Source: Tautonia sociabilis (GTDB taxonomy: Bacteria > Planctomycetota > Planctomycetia > Isosphaerales > Isosphaeraceae). From it: 64,000 nucleotides of DNA. This document shows positions 1 through 7,729 of the stretch, one piece after another (the first letter of the stretch is position 1; the number at the start of each line of letters is the position of its first letter). Under the pieces are notes generated by a model, which was not told the DNA's origin, did no database searches, and saw only the letters and a list, made by a program, of their open reading frames with translations. A program made the position numbers and the translations under genes. Location: NCBI RefSeq assembly GCF_003977685.1, contig NZ_RYZH01000032.1:22661-86660 (forward strand), read 5' to 3'.

Positions 1-26
1 CCGCCGCCCGACGATCCCTCCCGGCC

Positions 27-383
27 TTACGGCGACGCCTTGCTCCAGCCGCTCAGCAGCGTCCGGTGCCGCTCCACCTCCTGCTCAGCCTCCTGCACGA
101 TCGTCTCGCAGACGAGCTTGCAGAGCCGCTCCACCAGCGGGTCATCCACCCGGTAGAAGACCTGCAACCCCTCCTTCCGCCGCGCCACCAGGCCCGCGTC
201 GGCCAGCATCTTCAGGTGCTTGGAGACGTTCGCCTGGTTGCGCCCCGTCTCCTCCACCACCCGGCTCACGTTCCGCTCCCCCCCCATCAGGGCGCGCAGG
301 ATCGCCAGCCGGGTCGGATCGGCCAGCATCCGGAACTTCTCCGCCATCAGGTCGAGGAACTCGTCGGGGATCGCGGGGTGCAT
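27..383 (-). CDS. ArsR/SmtB-family transcriptional regulator
   Basis: This 118-residue protein has the size and layout of ArsR-family winged-helix repressors, which bind operator DNA as dimers and let go when a metal or reactive sulfur species binds. The HTH runs over about residues 39-65, with recognition helix NQANVSKHLKML, followed by a basic wing (RRKEGLQVFYRV). The classical metal motif ELCVCDL is absent: that position reads NVSRVVEE. The only cysteines are Cys88 and Cys92, in the last helix (LCKLVCE). The gene is divergent from an exported protein, a DsrE protein and a rhodanese, so a persulfide or thiol signal is a reasonable inference. The family call is secure; the inducer is not known. 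Confidence 0.93.
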   Translation of the reverse strand: MHPAIPDEFLDLMAEKFRMLADPTRLAILRALMGGERNVSRVVEETGRNQANVSKHLKMLADAGLVARRKEGLQVFYRVDDPLVERLCKLVCETIVQEAEQEVERHRTLLSGWSKASP

Positions 384-384
384 C

Positions 385-413
385 TTGACTGAATAACCGA
401 TCTGGAATATAGT
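385..413 (+). promoter_or_regulatory. Sigma-70-type promoter of the DsrE/rhodanese operon
   Basis: The plus strand reads TTGACT (385-390), a 17-nt spacer, then TATAGT (408-413). Each hexamer has five of six consensus bases and the spacing is ideal. It lies 75 nt upstream of the exported protein that opens the operon. This is one of the best-formed promoters in an otherwise very GC-rich window. Confidence 0.65.
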
Positions 414-420
414 TGGTCAA
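385..420. promoter_or_regulatory. Candidate ArsR operator (imperfect inverted repeat)
   Basis: An AT-rich dyad begins TTGAC (385-389) and ends GTCAA (416-420), with partial symmetry further in (8 of 11 positions). It covers the whole plus-strand promoter and starts 2 nt upstream of the arsR start codon. Binding there would repress the operon and probably arsR itself, as is usual for ArsR proteins. Location and symmetry are seen; function is inferred. Confidence 0.5.
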
Positions 421-488
421 GCGTCCTGGGATATTTTAGCACGGCGATCAAGCCCGGGCCTGTTTCGGGAGCGGAGGAGGGCAGGACG

Positions 489-1052
489 ATGGGGACCATC
501 GCGACGGCCATCGCGGCCATCTTGCTGAGCAACCCGGCGCTGACGATGCCGCAAGGTCCTCCGCACGGGCGGGGGCCCGGCGGCCTCGGCCTGCACGGCG
601 GGCCGATGGGCCGGGGCCTGGGGATGATGGCCCGGGGGATGTCGGCCGAGGAGCACGGTAACATCCACGCCCTGCTCAGTGCCCACGAGACGATCGAGCG
701 GACCGTGGAGGAGATCCCCGGGGGGGTGCTGACGAGGACCGTCACCTCGGATCCGGCGCTGGTGGACGTTTTGCGGGAGCACGTCCGGCAGATGTCCGCC
801 CGGCTGGACCGCGGGCGGCCCGTCCGGATGTGGGACCCGGTCTTCCGGGACGTCTTCGCCCACGCCGACGCCATCACGATGGCCTGGGAGGAGATCGAGG
901 GGGGGATCGCCGTGTCGGAGACGAGCGACGACCCCGAGGTCGTCCCCCTGATCCGGGCTCATGCGAAGACGGTCAACGCGTTCGTCGCTGGCGGCTTCGA
1001 GGAGGCTCGTCCTCCCTGGGCGGGCCGGGGAATGGGGGAGCGGCAACCATGA
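489..1052 (+). CDS. Exported protein with two-fold internal repeat
   Basis: A 187-residue protein preceded by a GGAGG-type ribosome site, with a hydrophobic N-terminus (residues 3-19) that looks like a signal peptide. A Gly/His-rich segment follows (about 20-50). The rest holds two similar units: one with ETIERTVEEIPGGV and TVTSDPALVDVLREHV, the other with ITMAWEEIEGGI and ETSDDPEVVPLIRAHA. Such units with conserved His, Glu and Asp could bind a metal, but no catalytic motif is recognised. It is first in a probable operon with DsrE and rhodanese genes, under the promoter next to arsR. Function is unknown; a link to sulfur or metal stress is inferred from position only. Confidence 0.8.
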   Translation: MGTIATAIAAILLSNPALTMPQGPPHGRGPGGLGLHGGPMGRGLGMMARGMSAEEHGNIHALLSAHETIERTVEEIPGGVLTRTVTSDPALVDVLREHVRQMSARLDRGRPVRMWDPVFRDVFAHADAITMAWEEIEGGIAVSETSDDPEVVPLIRAHAKTVNAFVAGGFEEARPPWAGRGMGERQP

Positions 1053-1107
1053 TCGCCGAACTGGGGCGTCTCTGTCATCGTTCTTGAAGTCGAGGAGCGT
1101 GATCGCG

Positions 1108-1563
1108 ATGTCGAAACTCGGTGGGACCCTGGCCGCCGTGATGGGCCTGACCGCCTCTCTGGCCCTGGCCCGGTTCGGGGAGGGGACGGGTGTCGAGCCC
1201 ATCGCCGAGGCGGCGGAGGGCCCGTTGCGGGTCGTCGTCCACGTCAACTTCGCCGACGTCAAGCGCCAGGCCGGCGGGCTGAAGAACGTGGCCAACATCC
1301 TCAAGGAGGCTCCGGACGCCCTCGTCGAGGTCGTCTGCCACAGCGACGGCATCGCGGTGGTCACCGCCGACCGCTCGGAGCACGCCGGCGCCGTCGCCGA
1401 CCTGGCCGCCCGGGGCGTCCGCTTCGCCGCCTGCCGGAACACGATGCGGGAGCGGTCGATCGCCGAGGAGGACCTGCTTCCCGGCGTTGAGACCGTCCCC
1501 TCGGGCGCTGTCGAGGTCGCCCGGAAGCAGCAGATCGATGGATATGCCTACTTCAAGCCCTGA
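1108..1563 (+). CDS. DsrE/DsrF-like sulfur-relay family protein, exported
   Basis: A 151-residue protein with an N-terminal hydrophobic segment (about 7-22) and then a DsrE-like alpha/beta domain (RVVVHVNFADVK, LKNVANILKEAPDALVEVV). DsrE-family proteins carry sulfur on a cysteine as persulfide. Here Cys77 (VEVVCHSDG) and Cys109 (RFAACRNTM) lie where such cysteines are expected. The ATG at 1108 is preferred over the GTG at 1099 because GAGGAG (1092-1097) sits 10 nt upstream. Its neighbours are an exported protein (55 nt upstream) and a rhodanese (51 nt downstream), consistent with sulfane-sulfur handling outside the cytoplasm. The family call is good; the substrate is inferred. Confidence 0.85.
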   Translation: MSKLGGTLAAVMGLTASLALARFGEGTGVEPIAEAAEGPLRVVVHVNFADVKRQAGGLKNVANILKEAPDALVEVVCHSDGIAVVTADRSEHAGAVADLAARGVRFAACRNTMRERSIAEEDLLPGVETVPSGAVEVARKQQIDGYAYFKP

Positions 1564-1614
1564 GCCCGGTCGCGGCGACGGGCCGACCGCGCGATCCTGG
1601 AGAGGAACGAACCG

Positions 1615-2181
1615 ATGAGCGTCGAGACCATCGCGACGATTTCGCCGAAGGACCTGGAGGCGATCCGGGCCTCGGGCAAGCCGATCGACCTGATCGACGT
1701 CCGCACCCCGGTCGAGTTCCGAGAGCTGCACGCCGAACCCGCCCGCCTGGTGCCGCTCGACCAGCTTGACCCGAAGGCGGTCGTCGCCTCCCGTTCGTGC
1801 CCGGCCGACGAGCCGCTGTATGTCATCTGCCGGACCGGCAACCGCGCCCGAAAGGCGTGCGAGATGTTCGTGGCCGCCGGGATTCCCAACGTGGTCAACG
1901 TCGAGGGAGGCACGATCGCCTGGGAGCAGGCCGGGCTGCCGGTCGTCCGGGGCAAGAAGGCGATCTCGCTCGAGCGGCAGGTTCGCATCGCCGCCGGCAC
2001 CCTCGTGGCGATCGGCACGGCGCTGGGAGCCTTCGTGAGCCCCTACTTCCTGGTCATCCCCGGCTTCGTTGGGTGCGGCCTGGTCTTCGCCGGCATCACC
2101 GACACCTGCGGGATGGGCATGCTCCTGGCCCGGATGCCCTGGAACCAGGTCCCCCCAAGCGGGGGCGGCTGTTCCCGATGA
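1615..2181 (+). CDS. Rhodanese with C-terminal membrane domain (YgaP-like)
   Basis: 188 residues. The N-terminal rhodanese domain (about 8-112) contains the catalytic loop ICRTGNRA, with nucleophile Cys72, and the usual start LIDVRTPVEF. A short C-terminal DUF2892-type region (about 120-175) has two membrane helices (IAAGTLVAIGTALGAF and FLVIPGFVGCGLVFAGI). Rhodaneses move sulfane sulfur from thiosulfate or persulfides to a thiophilic acceptor, and the YgaP architecture places the enzyme on the inner membrane. It closes the operon facing arsR. Extra cysteines (154, 165, 186) in and after the membrane part might relay sulfur (inference). Confidence 0.93.
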   Translation: MSVETIATISPKDLEAIRASGKPIDLIDVRTPVEFRELHAEPARLVPLDQLDPKAVVASRSCPADEPLYVICRTGNRARKACEMFVAAGIPNVVNVEGGTIAWEQAGLPVVRGKKAISLERQVRIAAGTLVAIGTALGAFVSPYFLVIPGFVGCGLVFAGITDTCGMGMLLARMPWNQVPPSGGGCSR

Positions 2182-2359
2182 CGCCGGGCCTTCCTGGCCG
2201 GCGCTCGGGACCGACCGACGGCGGAGGACGGAAGGCCGGCAAGCGACGGTTGACCCGCCGAGCGGGCCGAGGTCGCTCCTCCGCCTTCGCGGTTCCGCCC
2301 TCCGCCGTTCGCCGTTCGCCCGCTCGCATCCGTCGAGAGCGGGCGTTCCCCGGGCCTCG

Positions 2360-3955
2360 TCAGGCTGGTTCCATCCCCGCCTTCCCCGCCTCGACCACGA
2401 ACGACGCCTTCGTCACGGCCGGCGCTCCGGGGGTCGTCACCTGCTCGACCACCCGGTAGTCGGTTCGCCACTCGGTCGGCGAGAGCGAGCAGCGGACGTA
2501 CCCTCGCTGCGCGTTGAAGAACCGCACGCACGGGTTGGCCGAGAGCCGCTCCTCCAGGCCGGGGACGGTCGCGGAGCCGTTGCCGCCGCTGGAGATCGAG
2601 GTGCCGACGAACTCGGCGGCGACGACGGGGGCGTCGTGCTGCCGGTCGTCGACCCGAAGCTCGTTGGCCCAGTTCGAGTGGATGTCGCCGGTGAGGACGA
2701 CGGGGTTGGGCACCTTCCGGTCGCGGAGGAATTCGACCAGCGCCATCCGCTCGGCGGCGTAGCCCGGCCACTGGTCCATCGAGTAGATCGGCTCGGCGAC
2801 TCCGTCGGTTCGGAAGCCGACCATGCCCATCATCACCTGCTGCGCCAGCACGTTCCAGGTGCTCGTCGAGGCCAGCAGCCGGGACTTCAGCCAGCCGAGC
2901 TGCTCCCGGCCCAGCAGCGAGCCCTTCGGGTCGAGCGCCTGCTCGTTGATCGGGCTTCGGCGGTCGCCGTTGGGCTGGTCGGTGCGGTATTGCCGGGTGT
3001 CGAGCACCTGGAAGCTCGCCAGGCGGCCGAAGTCGATCGAGCGATAGAGCCGAAGCTCCGGCCCCCTCGGCAGCGACCGCCGCCGCAGCGGCATCATCTC
3101 GTAGTAGGCCTGGTAGGCGTTGGCCCTGCGCTCCAGGAAGGCGACCGGGTCGGTCCCCTCCTCCTCGGAGATCGCGCCGGCGTAATTGTTGTCGAACTCG
3201 TGATCGTCCCAGGTGACCACCCAGGGGCAAGAGGCGTGCATGGCCCTCAGGTGCTCGTCGCCTCGGTACAGGGCGTAGCGGATCCGGTAGTCGTCCAGCG
3301 ACCGGATCTCGTCGCCGATGTGCTCGCGGACGCCTCCGGCTCGCGCGGCTCCTTCGTAGATGTAGTCGCCCAGGTGGAAGACCAGGTCGGGATCGTCCGC
3401 GAGCATGTACTCATAGGCGGTGTACAGGCCGCTTTCGAAGTGCTGGCAGGAGGCGAACGCGAAGGTCAGGCGGTCCGGCACCTCGTCCGAGCGGGGCATG
3501 GTTCGGGTGCGGCCGACCGGGCTCTCGGCCGCTCCGCTGTGGAAGCGGTACCAGTACCACCGCCCCGGCTCCAGCCCGTCGACCTCGACATGCACCGAGT
3601 GCCCCAATTGCGGGGTCGCCACGCTCGATCCCCGGCGGACGATGTTCGAGAACCCCTCGTCCGAGGCAACCTCCCAGCCCACCTCGACCAGCTCCGGCGC
3701 CATCCCTCCTCCCGGCTCCAGCGGCTCGGGGGCGAGTCGGGTCCACAGGACCACTCCCCTCGGCGTCGGGTCGCCGGAGGCGACGCCGCTCGAGAACGGG
3801 TCGCTCGAGAAGGTCGGATGCCGGAGCGTGCGCCCCTCGGCCCGCTGGCCGAGCACCGCGATTCCCGGCAGCGCGGCGGCCCAGGAGAGGAACAGGCGGC
3901 GGCTCACCCCGCCCTCGGATCGGGCGGCGGCGCGAAGGTCGGACGGGTCGAACAT
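2360..3955 (-). CDS. phoD: Alkaline phosphatase D (PhoD) family, Tat-exported
   Basis: A 531-residue phosphodiesterase/alkaline phosphatase. A Tat signal is clear (SRRLFLSWAAALPG, about 19-32). The PhoD N-terminal domain follows (FSSGVASGDPTPRGVVLWTR), then the metallophosphatase core with FAFASCQ, HLGDYIYE, WDDHEFDNN and VLTGDIHSNW, which supply the metal ligands. PhoD enzymes hydrolyse phosphate mono- and diesters outside the cytoplasm using Ca and Fe. The ATG at 3955 is chosen because the Tat signal begins soon after it and GAGGAG lies just upstream; the reading frame is open further back but without signal-like sequence. It is convergent with the rhodanese gene. Confidence 0.95.
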   Translation of the reverse strand: MFDPSDLRAAARSEGGVSRRLFLSWAAALPGIAVLGQRAEGRTLRHPTFSSDPFSSGVASGDPTPRGVVLWTRLAPEPLEPGGGMAPELVEVGWEVASDEGFSNIVRRGSSVATPQLGHSVHVEVDGLEPGRWYWYRFHSGAAESPVGRTRTMPRSDEVPDRLTFAFASCQHFESGLYTAYEYMLADDPDLVFHLGDYIYEGAARAGGVREHIGDEIRSLDDYRIRYALYRGDEHLRAMHASCPWVVTWDDHEFDNNYAGAISEEEGTDPVAFLERRANAYQAYYEMMPLRRRSLPRGPELRLYRSIDFGRLASFQVLDTRQYRTDQPNGDRRSPINEQALDPKGSLLGREQLGWLKSRLLASTSTWNVLAQQVMMGMVGFRTDGVAEPIYSMDQWPGYAAERMALVEFLRDRKVPNPVVLTGDIHSNWANELRVDDRQHDAPVVAAEFVGTSISSGGNGSATVPGLEERLSANPCVRFFNAQRGYVRCSLSPTEWRTDYRVVEQVTTPGAPAVTKASFVVEAGKAGMEPA

Positions 3956-4397
3956 CGTCAGGGCTCCTCGAGGAGGGGATCGGCACGACTCGGCCGCGGG
4001 CCGTATCATAGCGGGCCGCTCTTCCCGGCGGCACGAGAAGATCGGGTGAATTCCCCGACTTCCCGAGGCTCCCGGCGTCGCGGACCGATCGCCGAAAACG
4101 ACCTGGCCGAGGGCCCGGCCCCCCTCGTTCTTCCCAGCCTGCCGACGATACGATGGGACGCCCGACCCAAGACCGTCACCGTCTTCTTCCGCCCGCTCGA
4201 ACACCGAGGGCAAGCCGATCCGTTCGGCGCCGGCGCCGCGCCGGCTCCGCTCGCGCTGCCCCGATCCTTCGGTCACCGATCACCCGGGCTCCTCCTGCTC
4301 TCCTCCCCGCTCCCGACTCCCCCGGTCCTCCGCCATCGGCCGCCGTCCTCATCGATCCGATCGCTGTCAAGGTGTTGTCCGCGCTTCCGAGGCCCCC
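3956..4397. other. 442-nt intergenic region between divergent genes
   Basis: No credible gene. On the minus strand a TATGAT hexamer (complement at 4005-4010) could be the -10 element for phoD, but no matching -35 element is obvious. The rest is GC-rich without notable repeats. Confidence 0.4.
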
Positions 4398-4850
4398 ATG
4401 TCCCAGCCCCTTCGGTTCGAGCACCCCCTCGTCGTCTCTCCCGACGACATCGACCTCATGGGCCACGTCAATAACGTCGTCTACCTCCGCTATGCCCAGG
4501 ATGCCGCCGTCGCCCACTGGCGAGCCGTCGCCGCCCCCGAATTCGCCCAGGGCCTTCTCTGGGTCGTCCGACGCCACGAGATCGACTACCTCCGCCCCGC
4601 CTTGCCCGGAGACGCCCTGCTCGCCCGCACCTGGGTGGGAGAGGCCGAGGGGGCGAGCATGGAGCGCTTCGTCGAGATCACCCGGCCCGCCGACGCTCGC
4701 CTGCTCGCCCGGGTCCGCACCGTCTGGGTCGCCGTCGACCCCCGCTCCCATCGCCCCCGACGCGTTCCCGAGGCCCTCCGCCTCCTCTTCTTCGAGCCGG
4801 CGCCCGCCGAAGAAGCCGAGTCCCCAGGTCCTGAACCCGAGGCATCCTGA
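4398..4850 (+). CDS. Acyl-CoA thioesterase, 4HBT/YbgC hotdog family
   Basis: 150 residues with the hotdog-fold signature DIDLMGHVNNVVYLRYAQDA near residues 17-36. The Asp of the DxxxHVNNxxYLRY motif is the expected catalytic residue for hydrolysis of acyl-CoA thioesters. Later strands (VVRRHEIDYLRPALPGD, LARVRTVWVAVD) match the family. The C-terminal 20 residues are a Pro/Glu-rich tail. The stop codon overlaps the start of the next gene (a VOC protein), suggesting translational coupling. The physiological substrate cannot be told. Confidence 0.9.
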   Translation: MSQPLRFEHPLVVSPDDIDLMGHVNNVVYLRYAQDAAVAHWRAVAAPEFAQGLLWVVRRHEIDYLRPALPGDALLARTWVGEAEGASMERFVEITRPADARLLARVRTVWVAVDPRSHRPRRVPEALRLLFFEPAPAEEAESPGPEPEAS

Positions 4851-5233
4851 GGCTCCTGAGCGTTCACCACGTCGCCCTCATCCGCTCCGACGACGTCCCC
4901 TCCCGACGGTTCTACGTCGAGACGATCGGCCTCGAGATCGTCTCCGAGACCGTCCGCCAGGCCCGAGACTCCCACAAGCTCGACCTCCGCCTGCCCGACG
5001 GCACCCAGCTCGAACTCGTCTCGTTCCCCGACCCCCCGCCTCGTCCCAGCGATCCCGAGGCCCGGGGCCTCCGCCACCTCGCCTTCGAGGTCGACGACCT
5101 CGACCGAGTCGTCACCACCCTCCCGTCTCGGGGCGTCTCCGTCGAGCCCATCCGCCTCGAGGAGCTGACTGGCACGCGCTTCACCGTCCTCGCCGACCCC
5201 GACGGCCTCCCCCTGGAGCTTTACGAGCGCTGA
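4847..5233 (+). CDS. VOC (glyoxalase/dioxygenase fold) family protein, CTG start
   Basis: The frame gives a 128-residue VOC protein, with LSVHHVALIRSD at the N-terminus and LRHLAFEVDDLD plus FTVLADPDGLPLELYER at the C-terminus. His and Glu at the start and end of each half (HHVAL, QLELVS, RHLAF, LELYE) are the usual metal ligands of the fold. There is no ATG, GTG or TTG at the N-terminus. The first family-like residues follow CTG at 4847, which overlaps the upstream stop as CTGA and has CGAGG (4838-4842) 4 nt before it. A second CTG at 4856 is the alternative. The enzymatic reaction is unknown. Confidence 0.85.
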   Translation: MRLLSVHHVALIRSDDVPSRRFYVETIGLEIVSETVRQARDSHKLDLRLPDGTQLELVSFPDPPPRPSDPEARGLRHLAFEVDDLDRVVTTLPSRGVSVEPIRLEELTGTRFTVLADPDGLPLELYER

Positions 5234-5437
5234 TCCCGGAGCGCCGATGCCGACGGAGGAGTGACGCCGTGGGGGGCTTCCTGCGGGGAAGGAGTGTCGG
5301 GGATCGTGTCCGCCCCGGGATCGGGAGCTTTCCGGATCCGGGGGAGGCCTGATTCCGGCCCCCAACCGGAGCGCGACTCCTCCGAGGATCTCCCGAGCTC
5401 CCCATCGACGAGGGCCGCCCGACGACCTCGGAAACGA

Positions 5438-5473
5438 CGCCGCCCGCCGGGAGGGGCTCCTCGGCGGGCGGCG
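5438..5473. terminator. Strong GC hairpin between convergent genes
   Basis: Perfect 12-bp arms (5438-5449 and 5462-5473) enclose a 12-nt loop that can pair further. It sits between the ends of the VOC gene (+) and metK (-). There is no T-tract on either side, so it would be a non-canonical, possibly bidirectional, terminator. Confidence 0.4.
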
Positions 5474-5490
5474 GGTCGAGACGGAAGTCG

Positions 5491-5514
5491 GATCGGATCG
5501 GATCGGATCGGATT
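5491..5514. repeat. GATCG pentanucleotide tandem repeat
   Basis: Four exact GATCG units and a degenerate fifth lie just beyond the metK stop codon. It is one of several 5-bp tandem repeats found between genes in this window. Confidence 0.85.
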
Positions 5515-5530
5515 GGGGAGAGGGCGCCGG

Positions 5531-6712
5531 TCAGGCGACCACGGCGGCGGCGGCCTGCTGGAGGGCGGCGGCCTTGTCGGTCTTCTCCCAGGTGAACTCG
5601 GGTTCGGAGCGGCCGAAGTGGCCGCCGGCGGCGGTCTTGCGGAAGATCGGCCGGCGCAGGTCGAGGTACGAGATGATCCCGGACGGGGTGAGCGGGAAGT
5701 GCTCGCGGATCAGCGCCTCGATGCGGTCGTGCGGGATGGTGCCGGTGCCGAAGGTATCGACGTGGATGCTGACCGGGGCGCTGACGCCGATGGCGTAGGC
5801 CAGTTGCACCTCGCACTTCGTCGCCAGCCCGGCGGCGACGATGTTCTTGGCCACGTAGCGGGCCATGTAGGCGGCCGAGCGGTCGACCTTCGTGGGGTCC
5901 TTGCCGCTGAAGGCGCCGCCGCCGTGGCGGCCGGCGCCGCCGTAGGTGTCGACGATGATCTTCCGGCCCGTCAGGCCGGCGTCGCCGTGCGGCCCGCCGA
6001 CGATGAACTGGCCGGTCGGGTTGATATGGTAGGTCGGCTCGCCCTGGACCAGCTCCTTCGGCAGGCAGGGCTCGACGACCTCCTTGATGATCGTCTGCCG
6101 GATTGTCGCGTGGTCGATCCCCGGGTCGTGCTGGGTGGAGACGACCACGGTGTCGATCCGGATCGGCTTGCCGTCGTCGTACTCGACGGTCACCTGGCTC
6201 TTGCTGTCGGGGCGCAGCCAGGCGATGCGGCCGGACTGGCGGACCTCGGTGATCTTGTTGATAATCCGGTGCGCCAGGGCGATCGGCAGCGGCATCAGCT
6301 CGGGCGTCTCGTCGCAGGCGAAGCCGAACATCAGGCCCTGGTCGCCGGCGCCGATGTCCTTGCCCGTGGCGGCGTCCTCGTTGACCCCCATGGCGATGTC
6401 GGGAGACTGCCGGCCCAGGGCGACCATCACGCCGCAGGTGTCGGCGTCGAAGCCCATGGCGCTGGAGGTGTAGCCGATCTCCCGGACGATCTGACGGACG
6501 ACGTCAGGGTAGTTGACCGTCGCGGTGGTGGTGATCTCTCCCGCCAGGACGACCAGGCCGGTGGTCAGCAGCGTCTCGCAGGCCACCCGGGCGTTGGGGT
6601 CCTGGGCCAAGATGGCGTCCAGGATGCCGTCGGAGATCTGGTCGGCCATCTTGTCGGGATGGCCCATCGAGACCGACTCACTGGTGAACAGGTAGCGGTG
6701 ATTCTCGGACAC
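5531..6712 (-). CDS. metK: S-adenosylmethionine synthetase
   Basis: A 393-residue methionine adenosyltransferase, which makes S-adenosylmethionine from ATP and methionine in the cytoplasm as a tetramer. Family motifs are present in order: SVSMGHPDKMADQISDGILD, GAGDQGLMFGFA, and the glycine-rich loop GGAGRHGGGAFSGKDPTKVD followed by RSAAYMARYVAKN. Length is normal for MetK. The GTG at 6712 is chosen as start because it gives the usual N-terminus (SENHRYLFTSESV) and AGGAGAGG lies just upstream; the open frame continues about 90 codons further back without homology-like sequence. It appears to be a single-gene unit. Confidence 0.97.
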   Translation of the reverse strand: MSENHRYLFTSESVSMGHPDKMADQISDGILDAILAQDPNARVACETLLTTGLVVLAGEITTTATVNYPDVVRQIVREIGYTSSAMGFDADTCGVMVALGRQSPDIAMGVNEDAATGKDIGAGDQGLMFGFACDETPELMPLPIALAHRIINKITEVRQSGRIAWLRPDSKSQVTVEYDDGKPIRIDTVVVSTQHDPGIDHATIRQTIIKEVVEPCLPKELVQGEPTYHINPTGQFIVGGPHGDAGLTGRKIIVDTYGGAGRHGGGAFSGKDPTKVDRSAAYMARYVAKNIVAAGLATKCEVQLAYAIGVSAPVSIHVDTFGTGTIPHDRIEALIREHFPLTPSGIISYLDLRRPIFRKTAAGGHFGRSEPEFTWEKTDKAAALQQAAAAVVA

Positions 6713-6821
6713 GGGCAGGCCTCTCCTGCGGTCGGTGCGGGGGCGGGGGCGCCGGTCGGGTGACGCGCCGTCGCGAGATCGCCCCTCCCCAAGGGCCGCG
6801 GACTCCGTTTCGAGGGGCGAG

Positions 6822-6849
6822 TTTATCAAGGGGCGCTCCGCGGTGTAAA
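6822..6849 (-). promoter_or_regulatory. Candidate metK promoter
   Basis: On the minus strand TTTACA (complement 6844-6849) and GATAAA (complement 6822-6827) are separated by 16 nt, about 110 nt upstream of the metK start. It is the only AT-rich patch in the 302-nt gap. No SAM riboswitch fold was recognised in the leader. Confidence 0.4.
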
Positions 6850-7014
6850 GCCAAGCCGGGCTTGACCGTGTGCCCGTCACCACGTCCGCTGGCGCCCTTC
6901 CGAGCCGTTTTCCCCTGGACAGATCGGAGACATCCGTACATACTGCCGCCGTCCGTCCTGTCCGGGCGTTCACTCGGAGGCGGACCCAGCGGTGCCTCTC
7001 GACGGAGCAGACCG

Positions 7015-7608
7015 ATGCATCGAGCGACGATCGCGCCCGGACTGGCCGCCCTGCTGACCGCGGCCCTGGCGTCTTCCTCCGCCCTCGGTCAGGACGACGC
7101 CCCGGCTTTCCCGGCCCGGCCGACCGCCGAGCACGAGGTGCTCAAGGGGGATGTCGGCACCTGGGACGCCGAGATCAAGACCTACATGAATGGCCCCGAC
7201 GCCCCTCCCGAGGTCTCCAAGGGGGTCGAGACTAACCGGATGCTCGGCGACCTGTGGCTCATCAGCGCGTTCGAGGGCACCTTCGGCGGCATGCCCTTCT
7301 CCGGCCACAGCCAGATCGGCTTCGACCCCCGGGTCGATCGCTTCGTCATGACCTGGGTCGATTCGGTCAGCACCACCATGATGTCCCTGACCGGGACCTA
7401 CGACGCCGAGACGAAGACCCTGACGATGACCGGCAAGGCCTTCGACCCGATGCTCGACAAGGAGGTCGAACAGAAGGCGATCGGCCGCACCATCGACGAC
7501 GACCATCGCGTCTTCGTCATGTACATGAAGGCCCCCGAATACGGCGACGACTGGATCAAGGGCATGGAGATCCAGTACACCCGGCGCCCCTCCGGCTCGA
7601 CGAAGTGA
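7015..7608 (+). CDS. DUF1579 domain protein, exported
   Basis: A 197-residue protein with a signal peptide (about residues 1-23, ending ALASSSALGQ) and a DUF1579 domain over most of the rest (HEVLKGDVGTWDAEIKTYM, GFDPRVDRFVMTWVDSVSTT, TLTMTGKAFDPM). DUF1579 proteins are lipocalin-like beta barrels of unknown role, common in planctomycetes. The ATG at 7015 is chosen because it opens directly into the signal peptide. It is divergent from metK. Confidence 0.9.
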   Translation: MHRATIAPGLAALLTAALASSSALGQDDAPAFPARPTAEHEVLKGDVGTWDAEIKTYMNGPDAPPEVSKGVETNRMLGDLWLISAFEGTFGGMPFSGHSQIGFDPRVDRFVMTWVDSVSTTMMSLTGTYDAETKTLTMTGKAFDPMLDKEVEQKAIGRTIDDDHRVFVMYMKAPEYGDDWIKGMEIQYTRRPSGSTK

Positions 7609-7655
7609 CCCGCCTCCAGGAATCGTTCCGGTGAGGGTTGGCGGAAGCGATCGGG

Positions 7656-7687
7656 CCGATGGCGGGCGATCCGAACAGCGCCATCGG
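7656..7687. terminator. Hairpin between convergent genes
   Basis: Perfect 9-bp arms (7656-7664, 7679-7687) with a 14-nt loop lie between the DUF1579 gene (+) and a minus-strand gene. No T-tract follows, so terminator function is a guess from position. Confidence 0.3.
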
Positions 7688-7729
7688 GCCTCGGTCCGCC
7701 GGCCGGCCTTGGTCATCGGGCCTCGGCTC

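Noticed and set aside
6713..7014. SAM riboswitch in front of metK
   Set aside because: No conserved SAM-I, SAM-II or SAM-III/IV core sequence or pseudoknot pattern was found in the leader; only a promoter-like pair was seen.
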